DNA of 64,000 bases from Diogma glabrata (GCA_963693315.1 OY856186.1:70578019-70642018); one strand, 5' to 3'. Shown: positions 1 through 14,948, counted from the first letter of the stretch. Translations and numbers: made by a program. The notes: generated from the sequence alone by a model not told the origin.

Positions 1-420
1 GCTGGAAAAAGAGCGTATGGCTCAGATAGAGTACGTCAGATGGAAGTTGCTGAGGAGCCACTGAAAGCAGCGCTTGATGAAGTGATCATGCGTGTCAAAA
101 GTTTGGAAGATAAACCTGAACGAAATCAACGAAGAAGATCTAGCAGAGTGAGATGCTGGAATTGTGGACAGTTAGGACACATTAGACAGGAATGCAAAAC
201 ACTAATAGCTGCAAAAGAAGGAGTAGTTCCAGTCCGGTTGATGAATCTTTCAAACAAGCAAGTGGATGTCAAAGAGGCAGGAGATTTCCGCGTTGGAAAC
301 CGTAAGAAAAGGATACAAAGGGAATGCAAAACACTAAAAGCAGCAAAGGAAGGGGTAGTTCCAGTGCAGATGATGAACCTCTCAAACAAGCAAGTGGATG
401 TCAAAAAGGAAAGTAATTTC
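1..420 (+). pseudogene. Gag C-terminal end of a Ty3/Gypsy element, zinc knuckle (5' end outside window)
   Basis: The frame open from before position 40 to 885 starts with a nucleocapsid-like stretch. A basic segment (RNQRRRSS, residues 29-36) is followed by a CCHC knuckle CWNCGQLGHIRQEC with C39, C42, H47 and C52, in the retroviral C-X2-C-X4-H-X4-C spacing. In the family this knuckle packages the element RNA in cytoplasmic particles. Immediately after it, protease, reverse transcriptase and most of RNase H are missing: by about position 415 the same frame already reads as the last residues of RNase H. This is therefore an internally deleted, non-functional copy. The assignment to Ty3/Gypsy rests on the knuckle plus the downstream integrase. 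The true start lies left of the window, so the ATG at 40 is only an internal methionine. Confidence 0.8.
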
Positions 421-452
421 CGCGTTGTACACCGTAAGGGAAGGATACATTG
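189..452 (+). repeat. 132-bp in-frame tandem duplication inside the gag-pol remnant
   Basis: Positions 189-320 are repeated at 321-452 with about 85-90% identity by eye. Both copies read ECKTLxAAKEGVVPV and NLSNKQVDVK. The period of 132 is a multiple of three, so the frame stays open across both copies. The first copy lacks the downstream RNase H end, which suggests the duplication happened after or during the internal deletion. Confidence 0.85.
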
Positions 453-1902
453 TAACGCTGAAGATCTTTCAAGAAGACCCTGTGTTGAGGAGCGCAAGCC
501 ATGTAGCAGGACTGAGAGAAAAGAAGCAATGACAGTGAAGCAAATTAAGTTCCAAACTCTTGACGATTGGTGTACCGAGGCAATGAAAAGAGAGCAGCAA
601 AAGGATCCAGCTATGGCACCGATATTGAAATGGAAAACTGAGGGAAGGCGACCGGAGTGGAAAGAGGTCGCACCTTTAAGTACGGAGGTGAAATGCTACT
701 GGGCGCAATGGGACTCACTATTTGTGGACAACGGGATACTTAAAAGAAAATGGGAGTCCGCTGATGGAAAGAAAGTGTTAGAACAACTGGTGTTGCCATC
801 CAGTCGAGTGGAAGAGGTACTGGGAAAGCTGCATGGAAGTATTCTGGAGGACACCTGGGAGTCAATAAAACCCTGGCTAAAGTAAGGGAGAGGTTTATTG
901 GGTAAGGTATCGAACAGACGTGGAGCAATGGTGTCGGCGATGCGATACTTGTGCGGCGAGCAAAGGACCAAAAACTAGAACTCGAGGAGAGATGCAACAG
1001 TACAATGTGGGTGCCCCAATGGAGAGAATTGCTATAGACATCGCGGGGCCATTTCCGGAAACGACAAAAGGTAACAAATACATCATGGTGGTCATTGATT
1101 ACTTTACAAAATGGCCGGAAGCTTATGCAATACCGAACCAGGAAGCAGTTACGGTCGCGGAAACATTAGTCAATGAATGGGTTTGCAGATATGGAACACC
1201 GCTCGAGTTGCATACCGACCAGGGAGGAATTTCGAATCTCAACTGATGGAAGAGCTGTGCAGAACACTCGGCATTAGAAAAACACGAACTACACCTATGA
1301 ACCCACAATCGGATGGCATGGTAGAACGATTCAACCGAACCATGGAAGAACATTTGTCAAAGGTAGTAGAAGCCAACCAAAGAAATTGGGACAAGGATCT
1401 TCCGTTATTCTTGATGGCCTATCGTAGCGCAGTGCACGATACGACAAGTGAAACGCCAGCGAATATCATGTTCGGAAGAGAACTACATCTTCCTAGTGAC
1501 ATCGAGTTTGGCATCCCTGGAGGTCTGGTATCCACGAAAACAGATTATGTGGGACAACTAAGGGAGAAGATGAATAAAATCCATCAGCAGGTTCGAGACC
1601 ACATTAAGATAGCCAGTGACAAAATGAAAACCAGGTACGACATAAATGCAAATAGTGGCGGTTTTCAAGAAGGAGAATTGGTATGGCTATACAACCCCAG
1701 AAGAACTAAGGGAAGATCACCCAAGCTGCAGCCAGATTGGGAAGGCCCATATAAAATAATCAAACGAATTAATGATGTCATCTACCGCATACAAAAGGGA
1801 CCCCGTACCAAGATGAAAGTGATACATCTGCAAAGGTTGGCACCGTACCAAGGTAACAGCACCAATGCGATATCTGATATTGTTCGGGACGAACAAAACT
1901 AA
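415..1902 (+). pseudogene. Ty3/Gypsy pol 3' part: RNase H end and integrase, frameshifted
   Basis: The segment opens with the RNase H terminal signature (HCNAEDLSRRPC, near 447-485) and passes through a linker to integrase. The HHCC zinc domain follows at about 850-960, ending in CRRCDTC. The catalytic core has IDIAGPFP with the first Asp at about 1037, HTDQG with the second Asp near 1217, and NPQSDGMVERFN with the Glu near 1325. The C-terminal part holds a GPY/F-type module (DWEGPYKII, about 1735-1760). In the family the enzyme inserts the cDNA into chromosomes. Reading-frame breaks are visible near 845, 895 and 1222, so no intact product can be made. The three catalytic acidic residues are still present. 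The stop at 1900-1902 lies 11 bases before the LTR, which is normal for the group. Confidence 0.9.
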
Positions 1903-1913
1903 ATGGAGGGCAA
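1901..1913 (+). other. Polypurine tract of the first Gypsy element
   Basis: The sequence AAATGGAGGGCAA lies directly before the LTR start. This is the expected place and composition for the primer of plus-strand DNA synthesis. It overlaps the end of the pol frame. Confidence 0.6.
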
Positions 1914-2585
1914 TGTAATAAACTTCGTCCAGAATGGGTTAATTTTATTTACTCATTAATTAAAAGTTAACTCCTTTTTCAATCTTTTACTTGTATTGCA
2001 AATTGTATTGCATAAATTAATGTAAATTAAATTTGTTATACAAATGTTTACATTAATGAATTAAAAGGAGTTACCTAATACATTTTGCATAAATTAAATT
2101 TGAGTTCGCTAATACAAATGCAAGTATGAATGAAAACAGGTGTGGCCTATTTCAGATGTACGGACTACGTAGTATTGATTTCTAGTGGATTATAGAAGTT
2201 TCGATTTATTTATTTTTCGATATAAATAAGCAAACAAAAATATCAGATAGGCAGTTTTACTTTTGCAATTAAAAGTGTTTATAAATATTCGCAAGTTTAA
2301 GGAATAATCGGTGGTATCTGAGCCTGGGTACTAATAGTAAAAGAATTTCAACTTAGTGGAATAGTAAATACAGATTTTACGATTCCGAAAATTATTGATT
2401 CAAATTGTGGAAAAGCGGTGAAGTTTATGGTACATAAATTGGAGACCCTGGAATTTATTGTAAGGAAAAACGGAAGCTGCTGTAATTTGATGACAAATAA
2501 AGTTTGAGATTCTGTTAACTAAAGATCTGTCTTTTACTGTCGTGTTTGTTCAATAATCTAAAAGAACCAACGAAGAGTCGTTACA
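1914..2585 (+). mobile_element. 3' LTR of the first Gypsy element (672 bp)
   Basis: The boundaries are TGTAATAA at the left and GTCGTTACA at the right, giving TGTAA/TTACA termini. They are confirmed by a second copy in reverse orientation at 41476-42101 that starts and stops at the same bases. A TATA-like TATAAATA lies at 2221-2228 and an AATAAA polyadenylation signal at 2497-2502, consistent with U3-R-U5 order. The four bases after it are ATAT, probably the target duplication. Its partner would be left of the window. Confidence 0.88.
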
Positions 2586-4834
2586 ATATTTTAAACTGTG
2601 CCTAGTTATATTTACTTTTCAAACTTAAAATATTTGGTATGCACTAACGTATTCACTAGTTGTTCAAAGTGGTGAACTTAAAAGGTAACTATAAATTGCA
2701 AAGTAGTACTAACGAGGAAGCTCAGCTAAATCACCTCCTAATAAACATCAACATACGGCAATGCTAAACAAAACACACAGTAATACAAGATGAATTGAAC
2801 CCTATTTTGAATTTTTATGAAATGGCGCAGCCAATTAAAATCTTTCAAACTGCGACAAGCATTTAAATTTATTCAGAATTTTGAAGAGAAGTTCTCCAAT
2901 GACTCCTAGATTACGTCCCAAATTCAGCCTCAATTGAGATTAAAGGATCGACAAACCCGACTCGGTCGCAACAGTTTTTAAAATAATGCTAGCTTGTCGA
3001 TTGATAACTTACAAATAAAGATTTAGGACGATCAAAGGCAAATTTTTCAATTTTGGTTTATTAAAGATTGAGTGTTTTGATTTTCTTATATTTAATTCAC
3101 ACTTTCAGCTGAGGATTATTTCAACACCGGACAGAGGGCAATCAATACATCACAAGAGGGCTAATCAATTTGTCGGTGTAGAAGTTTTTCTTGACAGTAG
3201 AAAAATTTAGTTGAAGTTGTTATGAGATGCAAAACGCTGAGTCCACGTGGACAACTGTAGTGTAGTACAGTTAAGCTTGCAATTAATACAAAAATACAAA
3301 ATGAGTGGCTTTGTAGACTGGATTATTGGCTGCTTGTTAATTACATTAAAAATGTTGGTGCAACATTTGCTCCATATGTTGACAAATAAATTCTGAAGCT
3401 TCATGGATTATTATATGCTGCATTTGACTCTATCAAATCATGTAACAATAATCTGCGTTGCTTCTTTTTAGGAGTTAAAAAAAACAGTTTTCTACTTCAT
3501 TTGTAAAATATGAGTATACTGTATACTAAGGCGGGAAATGTGTTATTTGCAACAAGAGATAGTTGCAAAAACTGTCGAAGATAAGCTGCCTATATGTGTT
3601 GCGGTGAAAAATCGAAAACTTCAAATTTTTGTTCTAATTTCTCAATTTTCGTTTCTAAAATTATGCTTGTTTATTGCGAAGAGCTGTATCACAGAGTGTA
3701 TCACAAAAATAAGTATTTTTAAACGAATTTCGTACAATTTTTAAACGAATTTCGTACATTTTATTGTTCCGAATTTTTGGAACACATATAATGGAACACT
3801 TTTTAGTCCAGAAATATTAGACACGTAAAAGTAATTTAATGCAAATTTAAGTTATAATAACTTTTTCTTTTTATATATTTTCAGAATAATAGTAAACATG
3901 TATATTATAGATTAGTAAGTATATTATGCAAAAAATACTATTTATAATAAAATATTAAAAAACTAATTTAGAGCAAAAAATAAAAAAATTGGTAGATTAG
4001 TTTAAAAAAATTATTATTTGTTAAATTAAAAACAGCATGAATATGAATACAAAACCAATTCAAACCAAAGAAAAATTAAATTTACTATAAAAAAACTCGA
4101 AGAAAATTGTAATAAATTAAAAGTTTTACAAATGAAAAAACATAGCAATAATACTTATAATTTTTATTTAATTTTACAATAATGAACACACGTTATTAGT
4201 TATGCCCCCCGAATCACATAATTATCCATCTACTATTACGTATGTTTATAATATTACAATAAACTATAATTTAACTAATTATTTTATATAATAAAACTAA
4301 ATGTTATAGTTATCGCAATGGTAATCAGAATATTTTACAATTAAATTAATAACTTTTTTTATCCAAAACAACAAATTTCCAAAAACTAACCTACATTAAA
4401 AAATGTAATAAATTAATAATATTTTTAATACAAATAAAATAATTTATAATATTTAAATTTCGTTAAGTTTATAAATAATGTTTTTAATTTTTTATACAAA
4501 TCTATTTCTGTTGTTATAAATTAAATTATTATAAAACTAGAATTAAATGAAATGGGTTCTATAATACAATAGTATAATTTTCTGTTGTACATAGAAAAGT
4601 TTGATACTCGAAAAGTTTCGAAGTTATTATTGAAATAGGAATATTATTGAAATTAAAGCAAAAATTATCAGCATTATAATGTGTATGTATATTTGGAAGC
4701 ATTAAGATATGAGCACATGGTCGTATTTTTAAAATTCAGCTTACATTCTATTACAGTTATATTCTTATACAATTCACAAGCAATCTTTTATTTGGTTTTC
4801 GATTTTTTTAACTTATATAAAATTTGCAACACGT
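2586..4834. other. AT-rich spacer without recognisable genes
   Basis: I see no coding signature here. Open frames are short and AT-driven. The only structure noted is a 22-bp tandem duplication at 3716-3759 (TTTTTAAACGAATTTCGTAC core, two copies). Confidence 0.6.
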
Positions 4835-5151
<317 letters not shown>

Positions 5152-7070
5152 TCCCTTAAAATATTTACAAAATTATTATTTAACCAATTTTCATACTCAA
5201 CACTCGAACAACATTATTCGTTAAATAGAGAAACAAATATGACGGACGGATATTATAAAAATTATTATCATCATCATCTACAATGTCTCGAATTAATGAA
5301 TCAACCTACAAATTGTTTTAACACAATTTATATTTTGTAAGGAAACTATTATCATTTTGCTTATACAATTTTCTTAGGTAGAAGTGACAAATATGAAGAT
5401 ATAAAATAAATGACCTTAGAATAAATTAAAATTTGGCCCAGAATTTGAAACTGATTACAAGTAAAAAGTTATTTAATTGTTTTCGTTGTTGTGTACACAT
5501 GTATAAGTAATTGTAAGTTAAATTAAATGCTTCAATTACTTTTCAGAAATTTCGTTTAATTTATTCTAATTGATAATATGTACAAGTAAAAGAAATTGTT
5601 GAGAATTTTCAAGAATTTGACTGCCGAAAAAAATTACTCATAAACGGAAATAAAAACATCATAAGTGTGCATGTAAATAATTATTCAAACCATTGACGTT
5701 TTAAATATAATCTCATATATTTTTATTAAAATCGTGAACATAAGTCTTTGTATGAAGAAACCATAATACTTACTTATTTGCTTTTTTATTATTCTTATTG
5801 AAACTTTCGCTACATTGCTACGTGAGAGTCGGGAATATAAAAAAACTTACTCGAATAATTTACTTCTTAAACCTTACTTCTCGAAGGTTTAAGGAGTAGA
5901 ATTTCAACCACTTCTTGTTGAAGTAGAATTTTAACCACTTTAGAGTTGCCAGTATTTAGCTGCTATTTCGATTTAGAGCTTAAAGTCGCCAAATAAGATC
6001 AACAGTTGTTGTATTCGTTGCATAAAAAAATCTGTACCAGCTCTTTAGTGTATCCAACAATTAAAAATTTTCTTCTACATATGTACGATACTATTAAAAT
6101 CAAAGTGATTATTGCACGAATCTAACCTTGCGTATAAATAGTAAACAAATACAACAATAACAATAAACTAGAATAACCGTCCCACTACTTGTTAGAAAAG
6201 TAGATTATCTAGACCAATCAAAACTAGTTTTTTTTTCAATTATGTTTTGTTTGTATGCAATGCCAATGTGACTTTTATTTTGTGTTGATTTAGCTTTTGT
6301 TTGATGAAGATGTATCGTTATTTTATTTCAGGGTTATTTTCTTAAATGCTTAAAAATACCATATTAAAACGTTAAATATATAAGTGCTACCGTAATCAAA
6401 ATTCAATAAGGTGAATTTCTAACACAATAATGTATTACTCACAAAATTTTCAAAAAAAAAATAAACCAAATTTATGAAACAAATTTGCTCAAAAACAATA
6501 AAACATTACAAATTATAAAAAAATGAATGATTGATGAATAAAAAACTTGAAGATTCATAAGAAAATAAATGAAGCCAACAAAAAATACAATAAAATATAG
6601 CAAAAGTTTATAACAGAAACAATGACGTTATGTATATGTACATAAACCCATTTATGATATTAAACCGTTCAATTAAACTTAAAGATTATGAATATATATT
6701 ATATATTAAAACCCAATAGCAATAATAAATATATAATAGTGTAAGAATAAAATATTAAAATATAAATTAAAAAAATTAAAATTATAAGAATTATTATAAG
6801 AAGTAAATTAATAAATTAAATCCTTAAAATTGAAGCAAAGTAAATAAATACAAAATAATATTATTTATGTAATATAAATTATGTTAAAAGTAAAATAAAA
6901 TATTTTATTAAACATGAAAAGAATTGGTGGTGTCTTTTATTTTAAAAATGAAATTGATCAACTATTGTAGGTAGCACATCATCTGTAGTAAGCAAGGTAA
7001 GTAAAACTTTTAAAAATTAACTTGTAAAAATAAGTCATCGTAACATGAAAATTAAAATATGTTTCATTAT
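5152..7070. other. AT-rich spacer without recognisable genes
   Basis: Non-coding in appearance on both strands. The section 6650-6900 is almost pure A+T. Confidence 0.6.
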
Positions 7071-7410
7071 TGCCTCTGTGGCATAGTGTGAAGACCCCAG
7101 GGTTTGGGATTGATCTATGGTGTCTCTGATGAGTATGAGTTGAATCCCAACATGAAAGACAACAAAGATTTTTCTAAAAGAAGTTTTTCTGACAGAAAAT
7201 CAAAGATGATTTCGAATTGCAAAATTCCATTAGTAGCTTGAATTCACTCACAAAATCACTACAAATTTATATTTTTCCAAGGTTGACTATAAATGTAACA
7301 TATATGGTAATAAATTGACCTTGTGTCAGATATCAGTTTCACATTGAATTGCAACAATCATTAATCAATAAAGACTACACTAGTGACTTGGATTATGCGC
7401 TTCAATGCAT
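7071..7410 (+). repeat. tRNA-derived SINE-like element, copy 1
   Basis: The head contains TGGCATAGTGTG (about 7080), which matches a polymerase III A box. About 60 bases later GAGTTGAATCCC (about 7137) resembles the B box. The body continues with GATTTCGAATTG (about 7210) and a tail reading TTTCACATTGAATTGCAAC. The same ordered blocks recur at 17464-17733, so this is a dispersed family and not a single tRNA pseudogene. Exact ends and target duplications are not clear. Such elements are transcribed by RNA polymerase III and moved by a partner LINE, which I cannot identify here. Confidence 0.6.
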
Positions 7411-7976
<566 letters not shown>

Positions 7977-8750
7977 TTTATTTGAAGGGCGCAGAAAATA
8001 TAAAAAAAATTATTAATTCACGCATCAATCAAGTTTAGTAAAATATTTTTTGAGAAAATTAATCCAAGCAGTTTTTGGTTATTTGTTGTTTTTCCCCAAA
8101 ATTTCTAAGCAACCAATTTATTTGAATCATTTGCAAAGAATCCAAAAAATGCTTGGATTAAAGAATTTTCTCAAAAAAAGTTTTACATAACATAAATTTG
8201 TAAATATGTATATGTATGTTTTCTTCGTAAATTAAGTTAAATTATCTGTTTTTCGTTTGAGTGTACTATGTTATCTCAAATATTTACGCTTTAAGGCGTA
8301 AAATAGTAATGTTTCACATTGTTATTTCAATTGGAAAAAATAACCTGCTTTGCACACGATTTTTTAATCGTGAAATTGCGTTTTACGGTGTGGTATACAT
8401 AATTTTGTGACACTACTTGTTCGTATGATTTTATGAAATCAAATTTGGAAAATAGGTGGATTTTCTGAAATCATATTTAATTTTAGCAGTTTAGTACAAT
8501 TTAGCAGATATCTGGAATCTACCTATTATTTTCAATACATATATTACAAATAGGATGCACTTTAGTTTCGCTAATCGCGTGATGCAAACTACACTCTTGT
8601 TTGAATTGTTCTTTCGCACTAGTTATAAAACCTACTATTTTACACAATTTATTCAAAGAAAAGGTATGAAGTATATTCATAAATGCTATACGTTAATTTT
8701 GTTTGTAAATTGTGTTATTTTCAATTTAATTAAATTATTTAGCTACTAAA
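7977..8750 (+). other. 5' non-coding part of the hAT element
   Basis: AT-rich sequence between the terminal repeat and the first transposase remains. One short frame (8555-8749) has no recognisable similarity. Confidence 0.4.
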
Positions 8751-11034
8751 ATGAATAAACGACCATCAGGAAATGATTACAGAAAGCAAAAAAAAATTAG
8801 AGAAATTACAAGCGCTCAACAATCGCAACATTTGACGGATTGGTTAAGAAAATCTATATATGAAGATACAAATTCAGCTTCAAAGGTCGCTTCAATTGGT
8901 GAACAATCAACAAATAACAGTACAATAATTGTAATGGAAGACGATAACCCAACAGATCAAAGTATAGATATAATGGTTACAGAAAATAAAACTTCTCTCC
9001 AATAAAAGACATGTGAAATTGGTTTCGATTTTCATCGAAACCGAAGCTATAAAAACAATTAAAAAATTAACTGAAACACAATTGCTCCAAATTAATCGCA
9101 ACAATCCATGTTCCTGACCAAAATTAGATGACAATTTAAAATGTTTTTGTTAAAATATGGTATTGATCAAGGTAAAAATTCGGATTTTAATCAAAGTGCT
9201 GGTGATAGTGCTCGTAAATTTACAAAATCATGGTTCACTAACAAATTAAACAACCGGGAGTATTTTGACAGAACCTGGTTAATGTATTACGCAGATGCGT
9301 TTTTAATGATTGGAAGTTTTAAAATCTAAGAATTCTAGAGCACGAAAATTCTTCTGAGCACAGAAAATGTTATTTAGATTAGAAACAATTGGAAAAGGGA
9401 TAAAATAGCAGAAATTTAGTAGATGACGAACTTCAAAAAGTTCTCAATATCGAAAAAGAAAACTGGCGCAATATTTTAAAAATAATATTAGATGTTATTT
9501 TGGTCTTTGCAAAAAATAATTTAGCTTTACGTGGTCAAAGCGATAATATTTTAGATCCAAACTGTGGAAATTTCCTTTCTTTTATAAAGCTTGTAAGTCA
9601 TTATAATCATCAATTAGAAATTCATATAAAAAATCATAAACCTGGCAGAGTAAACTATTTATCTAATAAAGTTGAAAATGAGTTCATTAAACTTCTTGGT
9701 GATAACGTTCGAAGAATTATAATTGAGAAGGTTAAACTCGCTAAGTATTTTAGTATTCAGCTTGATGGTACTGCAGACATCGCTCATGACGAACGAATGG
9801 GCCAAGTGTTACGATACGTGGAAGTTGTCAATAGAGAAGTTTCAATCTAAGTATAAAATGTTACTATTATTTTTATTTATTCCAATCCAAGTTTTGTGGA
9901 TTTTATAAAATGTTCTGAAAAAACCGGTGAAGGAATTGCTATCGAAATTTTATCAAAGCTTATTGAAGATGATTTAGATGTTTGTGATGTTAGAGGTCAA
10001 ATTTATGATAAAGCCAGTGCAATGGCTGCTAAGACTGAGGGTGTGCAGGCTCAAATTCTTAAGGAAAATCAATTTGCAAGATTTGTAGCATGCAGTTCAC
10101 ATTTTCTAAATTTATGCGATGAACACGCTGCAAAAAGTAGCACATTGATGATCGCATTTTTCGGAATTGTGCAGGAATTGTTTTTATTCTTTTCTCGGTC
10201 AGTTAAAAGATGGGAAATGTCTGTTCTCAAAATATCTCTCAAAAATTACAGTGATACAAGATGGTCATCAAAATCAAAAGCTGTTAAAGCACTGAATTCT
10301 CAAATTATTGAAGTTTGTAATGTTTTGAAAGACATTGCAAACTCATCTTCAGACAAAGAGATACAGTTTAAGGCCAATAATTTCTTGAAACAAATAAATT
10401 TTAAGTTTTTAATTCGTTTGTCTTACTGGAATGTTATTCTGACACACATTGATCTGTGAACTACTTGTTACAACGGAAAACAGCATGTTTATTTACCACT
10501 ATGGAGCATTTAAATGGTTTAGTGAAAACGTTAAAAGATATTCAAGAGCACAAAAAGGATGAAATTTTAAGTATTGCAGTTCACAATTCAAATTCTCTTG
10601 GTCTTGACACCAGTGACGATTTTTCAGAGCAACGTGGCAGAAAACCCGCATGCAAAGTTGGAGGACATAGTAACATAGTATCTGCAAAAGATTTGTTTTT
10701 TAGGCAAATTCACGATGTTTTTAAAGTTTTAAATGAAAATCTCAGGTCAAAATGGAAAGAAATTGCCTGTATAAACTCTGATTTCGACTTTTTGACATCG
10801 AAAAAATTGATTGAACTAAATACCAGCAGCTTGGAAAAAGCAGCTAAGAATTTAGCTAATATTTATCATGAAGACATAAATGAAAATAATTTTTGTTGTG
10901 AAATTTTAAGTTTAAAATACCAGGCTGCTGAGCATATTCATCATTGGGGCAAGAGGAGTTATCAAATTTAAATATTTTATCAATTGAAGCCGAAATAACA
11001 AGGAAATTTGCCTATTTTTTGCTTAAAAACGTTC
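8751..11034 (+). pseudogene. Decayed hAT transposase, ZMYM1-like (DUF4371 type)
   Basis: Consecutive plus-strand frames follow the order of ZMYM1/hAT transposases. An N-terminal basic segment (8751-9005) is followed by a TTF/BED-like region (SARKFTKSW, near 9207). Next is a helical DUF4371-like stretch (NNLALRGQSDN, near 9515) with the catalytic-type motif QLDGTADIAHDER near 9758. Then come an insertion domain with CSSHFLNLCDEHAAK near 10090 and SDTRWSSK near 10252, and a C-terminal segment ending in SIEAEITRKFAYF (about 10983-11021). The family enzyme cuts and joins DNA in the nucleus. Stops near 9003 and 9848 and a frame change near 10456 disrupt it. The terminal hATC dimerisation domain is only begun. 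Non-functional. Confidence 0.8.
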
Positions 11035-11859
11035 ATTTTAAGTGATTACGAATAGGAACATTGAATTTGGAGAAATTTTGATGGTCGGTATTGGTATGTG
11101 AAACCAAAATCTAGATTATTGCATTATAAGTTTGTCAAAAAAATGTTATCAAGTGTGTCAAAAGACTGATTTTCATTTTACTTAATTTTTTGGAACAATA
11201 TGAAATTAATTATTTGTTTGACATGAAATGTTATCGAACATGAAATTGGACATGGAAATTTTTGATTTTGTAATAATTTTTGGAATGTTTTTAGAACTTT
11301 AAAAAAAAGTTTAAATTTTTTATTTTATTTTAATTTTTAGAATATTTTTTGAATTTTGAAAGAACCATGAATATTTGGTTTTGTAATATTTTCTTGAAAC
11401 GCTAAATGGAGAGGTTTTTGAGTAGTTTGCTGGGTGTTTCATCTTTTCACTAAGTTATATTAATGTATGATCTGTTATAATTTTCCGACACTTATTAATA
11501 GTTCGGGCTAGTTTTGTAATAAATTTCTAAACAGAAATAAAAAACTATTTTTCTATTTTGCGTCTAAAATAAAGTCATTTCGATACCCAAATGCGTATCG
11601 AAATGGCCTTCATTAAGATACGCAAAGTTTTGTTTTTCAAGGTTGGTCACATTGGTCATAGAAACGTCAGTGAAAGTTAAAACGAATAATTATATAAATA
11701 AAATTATTCTTATTAATTAATCTTATTATTAAAAAATAATCTAAATTAGTGTTAAATATTTTAATTAATTAAAATAATTAATAATAATAACCAAATATCA
11801 AATTGACTATATTTTAATAAAATACACATTTTATGAAAGCTAGTTTTGCAACAAAAAAA
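11035..11859. other. AT-rich spacer with one small hairpin
   Basis: No coding signal. An 11-bp perfect inverted repeat CATTTCGATAC / GTATCGAAATG lies at 11576-11586 and 11595-11605 with an 8-base loop. Confidence 0.55.
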
Positions 11860-11861
11860 TA

Positions 11862-13159
11862 CTAGGTCATTCAATAAGTCCGTAGGATGACACATAGATG
11901 GCGTTACTAGAATTTTTTCCATATGATTTTTATTTAGTACTAACCTTCAAACGATACGTGTATAAATTTGACAGCAATCTGACTATTGATTCGTAAGTTA
12001 TAGCATTTTGTGTGAAGCAACTTTTGTTTTTGAAAAAAAAATGGAAAAAAGTGAATTTCAAATTTTAATAAAGCATTGCTTTTTGATGAAAAAAAATACA
12101 GTGGAAACCAAACAATGGCTTGATAAACATTATCCAAACTCTGCTCCATCGAGACAAATGGTAGAGAAGTGGATGGCTGAATTTAAATGTGGTCGTACCA
12201 GCACAAAAGATGCAGAGTGCAGTGGACGCCCAAATGAGGCTGTTATTCCAGAAAACATAAAAAAGCTCCAAAAAACAAATTGGTTATGAACGACCGCAAA
12301 TTGAAGGTGCACGAAATAGCTGACATTGTAAAGGTAGCATATGGTAGTGTTTTTACCATTTTACATGAACATTTGGGTATGCGAAAGCTCTGTGCAAATT
12401 GGGTGCCGCGTGAGCTCACAGTCGACCAAAAACAACAACGAATCGATGCTTCGGAGGAGTCTTTGGCACTGTTAAACCGCAATAAAAGGGAATTCTATCG
12501 TAGATATGTGACAATGGATGAGACATGGCTTCACAATTACACACCAGAATCCAAAAGACAGTCAGCTGAGTGGACAGCAGTCGACGAACCGAATCCAAAG
12601 CGAGCAAAGACGCAACAGTCGGCCGGTAAGGTGATGGCGTCTGTATTTTGGGATACGAACGGAATAATATTCATCGACTATCTCCAAAAAGGAACCACCA
12701 TCAACAGCGAGTATTACTGTGAACTTTTGGATCGATTGAAGGCTGAAATCGCAAAGAAACGGTTACATTTGCAAAAGAAAAAAGTGTTGTTTCACCAAGA
12801 TAATGCACCGTGTCACAGATCGATGAAAACGATGGCAAAATTGAATGAATTGGGCTTTGAATTGCTTACCCACCCACCATATTCTCCAGATTTAGCCCCC
12901 AGCGAATTTTTCCTGTTTTCAGATCTCAAGAGAATGCTTGCTGGAAAGAAATTTAAGTCCAATGATGAAGTAATCGCTGAAACTGAGGCCTATTTTGACG
13001 AGAAAGAGAAATCATACTATAAAAGTGGTATAGAAAAGTTGGGAAATCGCTATACTCGTTGTATCGCCCTCGAAGGCAACTATGTTGAATAAAAAAATCG
13101 AGTTTTGTCAAAATGTTGTTTTTTTCTTACTTATCCTACGGACTTATTGAACGACCTGT
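11862..13159 (+). mobile_element. mariner element, full length (1298 bp)
   Basis: Terminal inverted repeats of 27 bp at 11862-11888 and 13133-13159 match at 24 positions and share GTTCAATAAGTCCGTAGGAT or its close variant. The element is flanked by TA at 11860-11861 and 13160-13161, the mariner target duplication. The 1.3-kb length and a single transposase gene in the centre are normal for the family. Ends and gene are nearly intact, so this copy is probably young. Confidence 0.92.
12041..13092 (+). pseudogene. mariner transposase with one frameshift
   Basis: The likely start is the ATG at 12041 (MEKSEFQILIKHC); an upstream ATG at 12008 is less typical of the family. The first helix-turn-helix region (KQWLDKHYPNSAPSRQMVEKW) ends in SGRPNEAVIPENIKK. 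The frame then slips by one base near 12285 and resumes at NDRKLKVHEIAD, the second helix-turn-helix. The catalytic triad is complete: MDETWLH (about 12517), HQDNAPCH (about 12795) and YSPDLAPSEF (about 12879). The spacing fits the mariner D,D34D pattern. The enzyme would cut both ends of the element at TA in the nucleus. With one apparent lesion in about 350 codons, inactivation looks recent. The subfamily was not determined. Confidence 0.93.
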
Positions 13160-13285
13160 TATATAGAAATATGATGAAACGCAGAGCTTACCATTTTGAA
13201 TTGAAATTTTTAGAAATTTTCTTTAAAACATTAAAACATAAAAACTTTTTTAAATTTCAAGACAAAAAATGCAAAATAGAAAAAA
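13160..13285. other. Short AT-rich spacer
   Basis: No gene recognised. It separates the mariner from the compact hairpin element. Confidence 0.5.
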
Positions 13286-13420
13286 TAGTATAAAAAACTC
13301 GTTTCATAAGACGTTTTATCGCACTTATCCTTTAGAAAACTCCCCGCTGCGCGGGTCGTTTTCTAAACAGATTGCGTGCGATAAAATCGTCGATTATGAA
13401 ACTAGTTTCTTAATATACTA
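13286..13420. mobile_element. Compact hairpin MITE-like element (135 bp)
   Basis: The whole segment folds back. It starts TAGTATAAAAAACT and ends TAATATACTA, with GCGATAAAA paired to TTTTATCGC further in. An inner stem TTAGAAAAC / GTTTTCTAA is tipped by CCCGCTGCGCGGG, a GC-rich hairpin that is striking in this AT-rich setting. No protein is encoded. It may be a non-autonomous DNA element or a structured RNA locus. Confidence 0.55.

Positions 13421-14948
<1,528 letters not shown>

Noticed and set aside
126..497. Minus-strand frame opposite the zinc knuckle (also 696-971 and 895-1095)
   Set aside because: Antisense shadows of the Gypsy gag-pol remnant.
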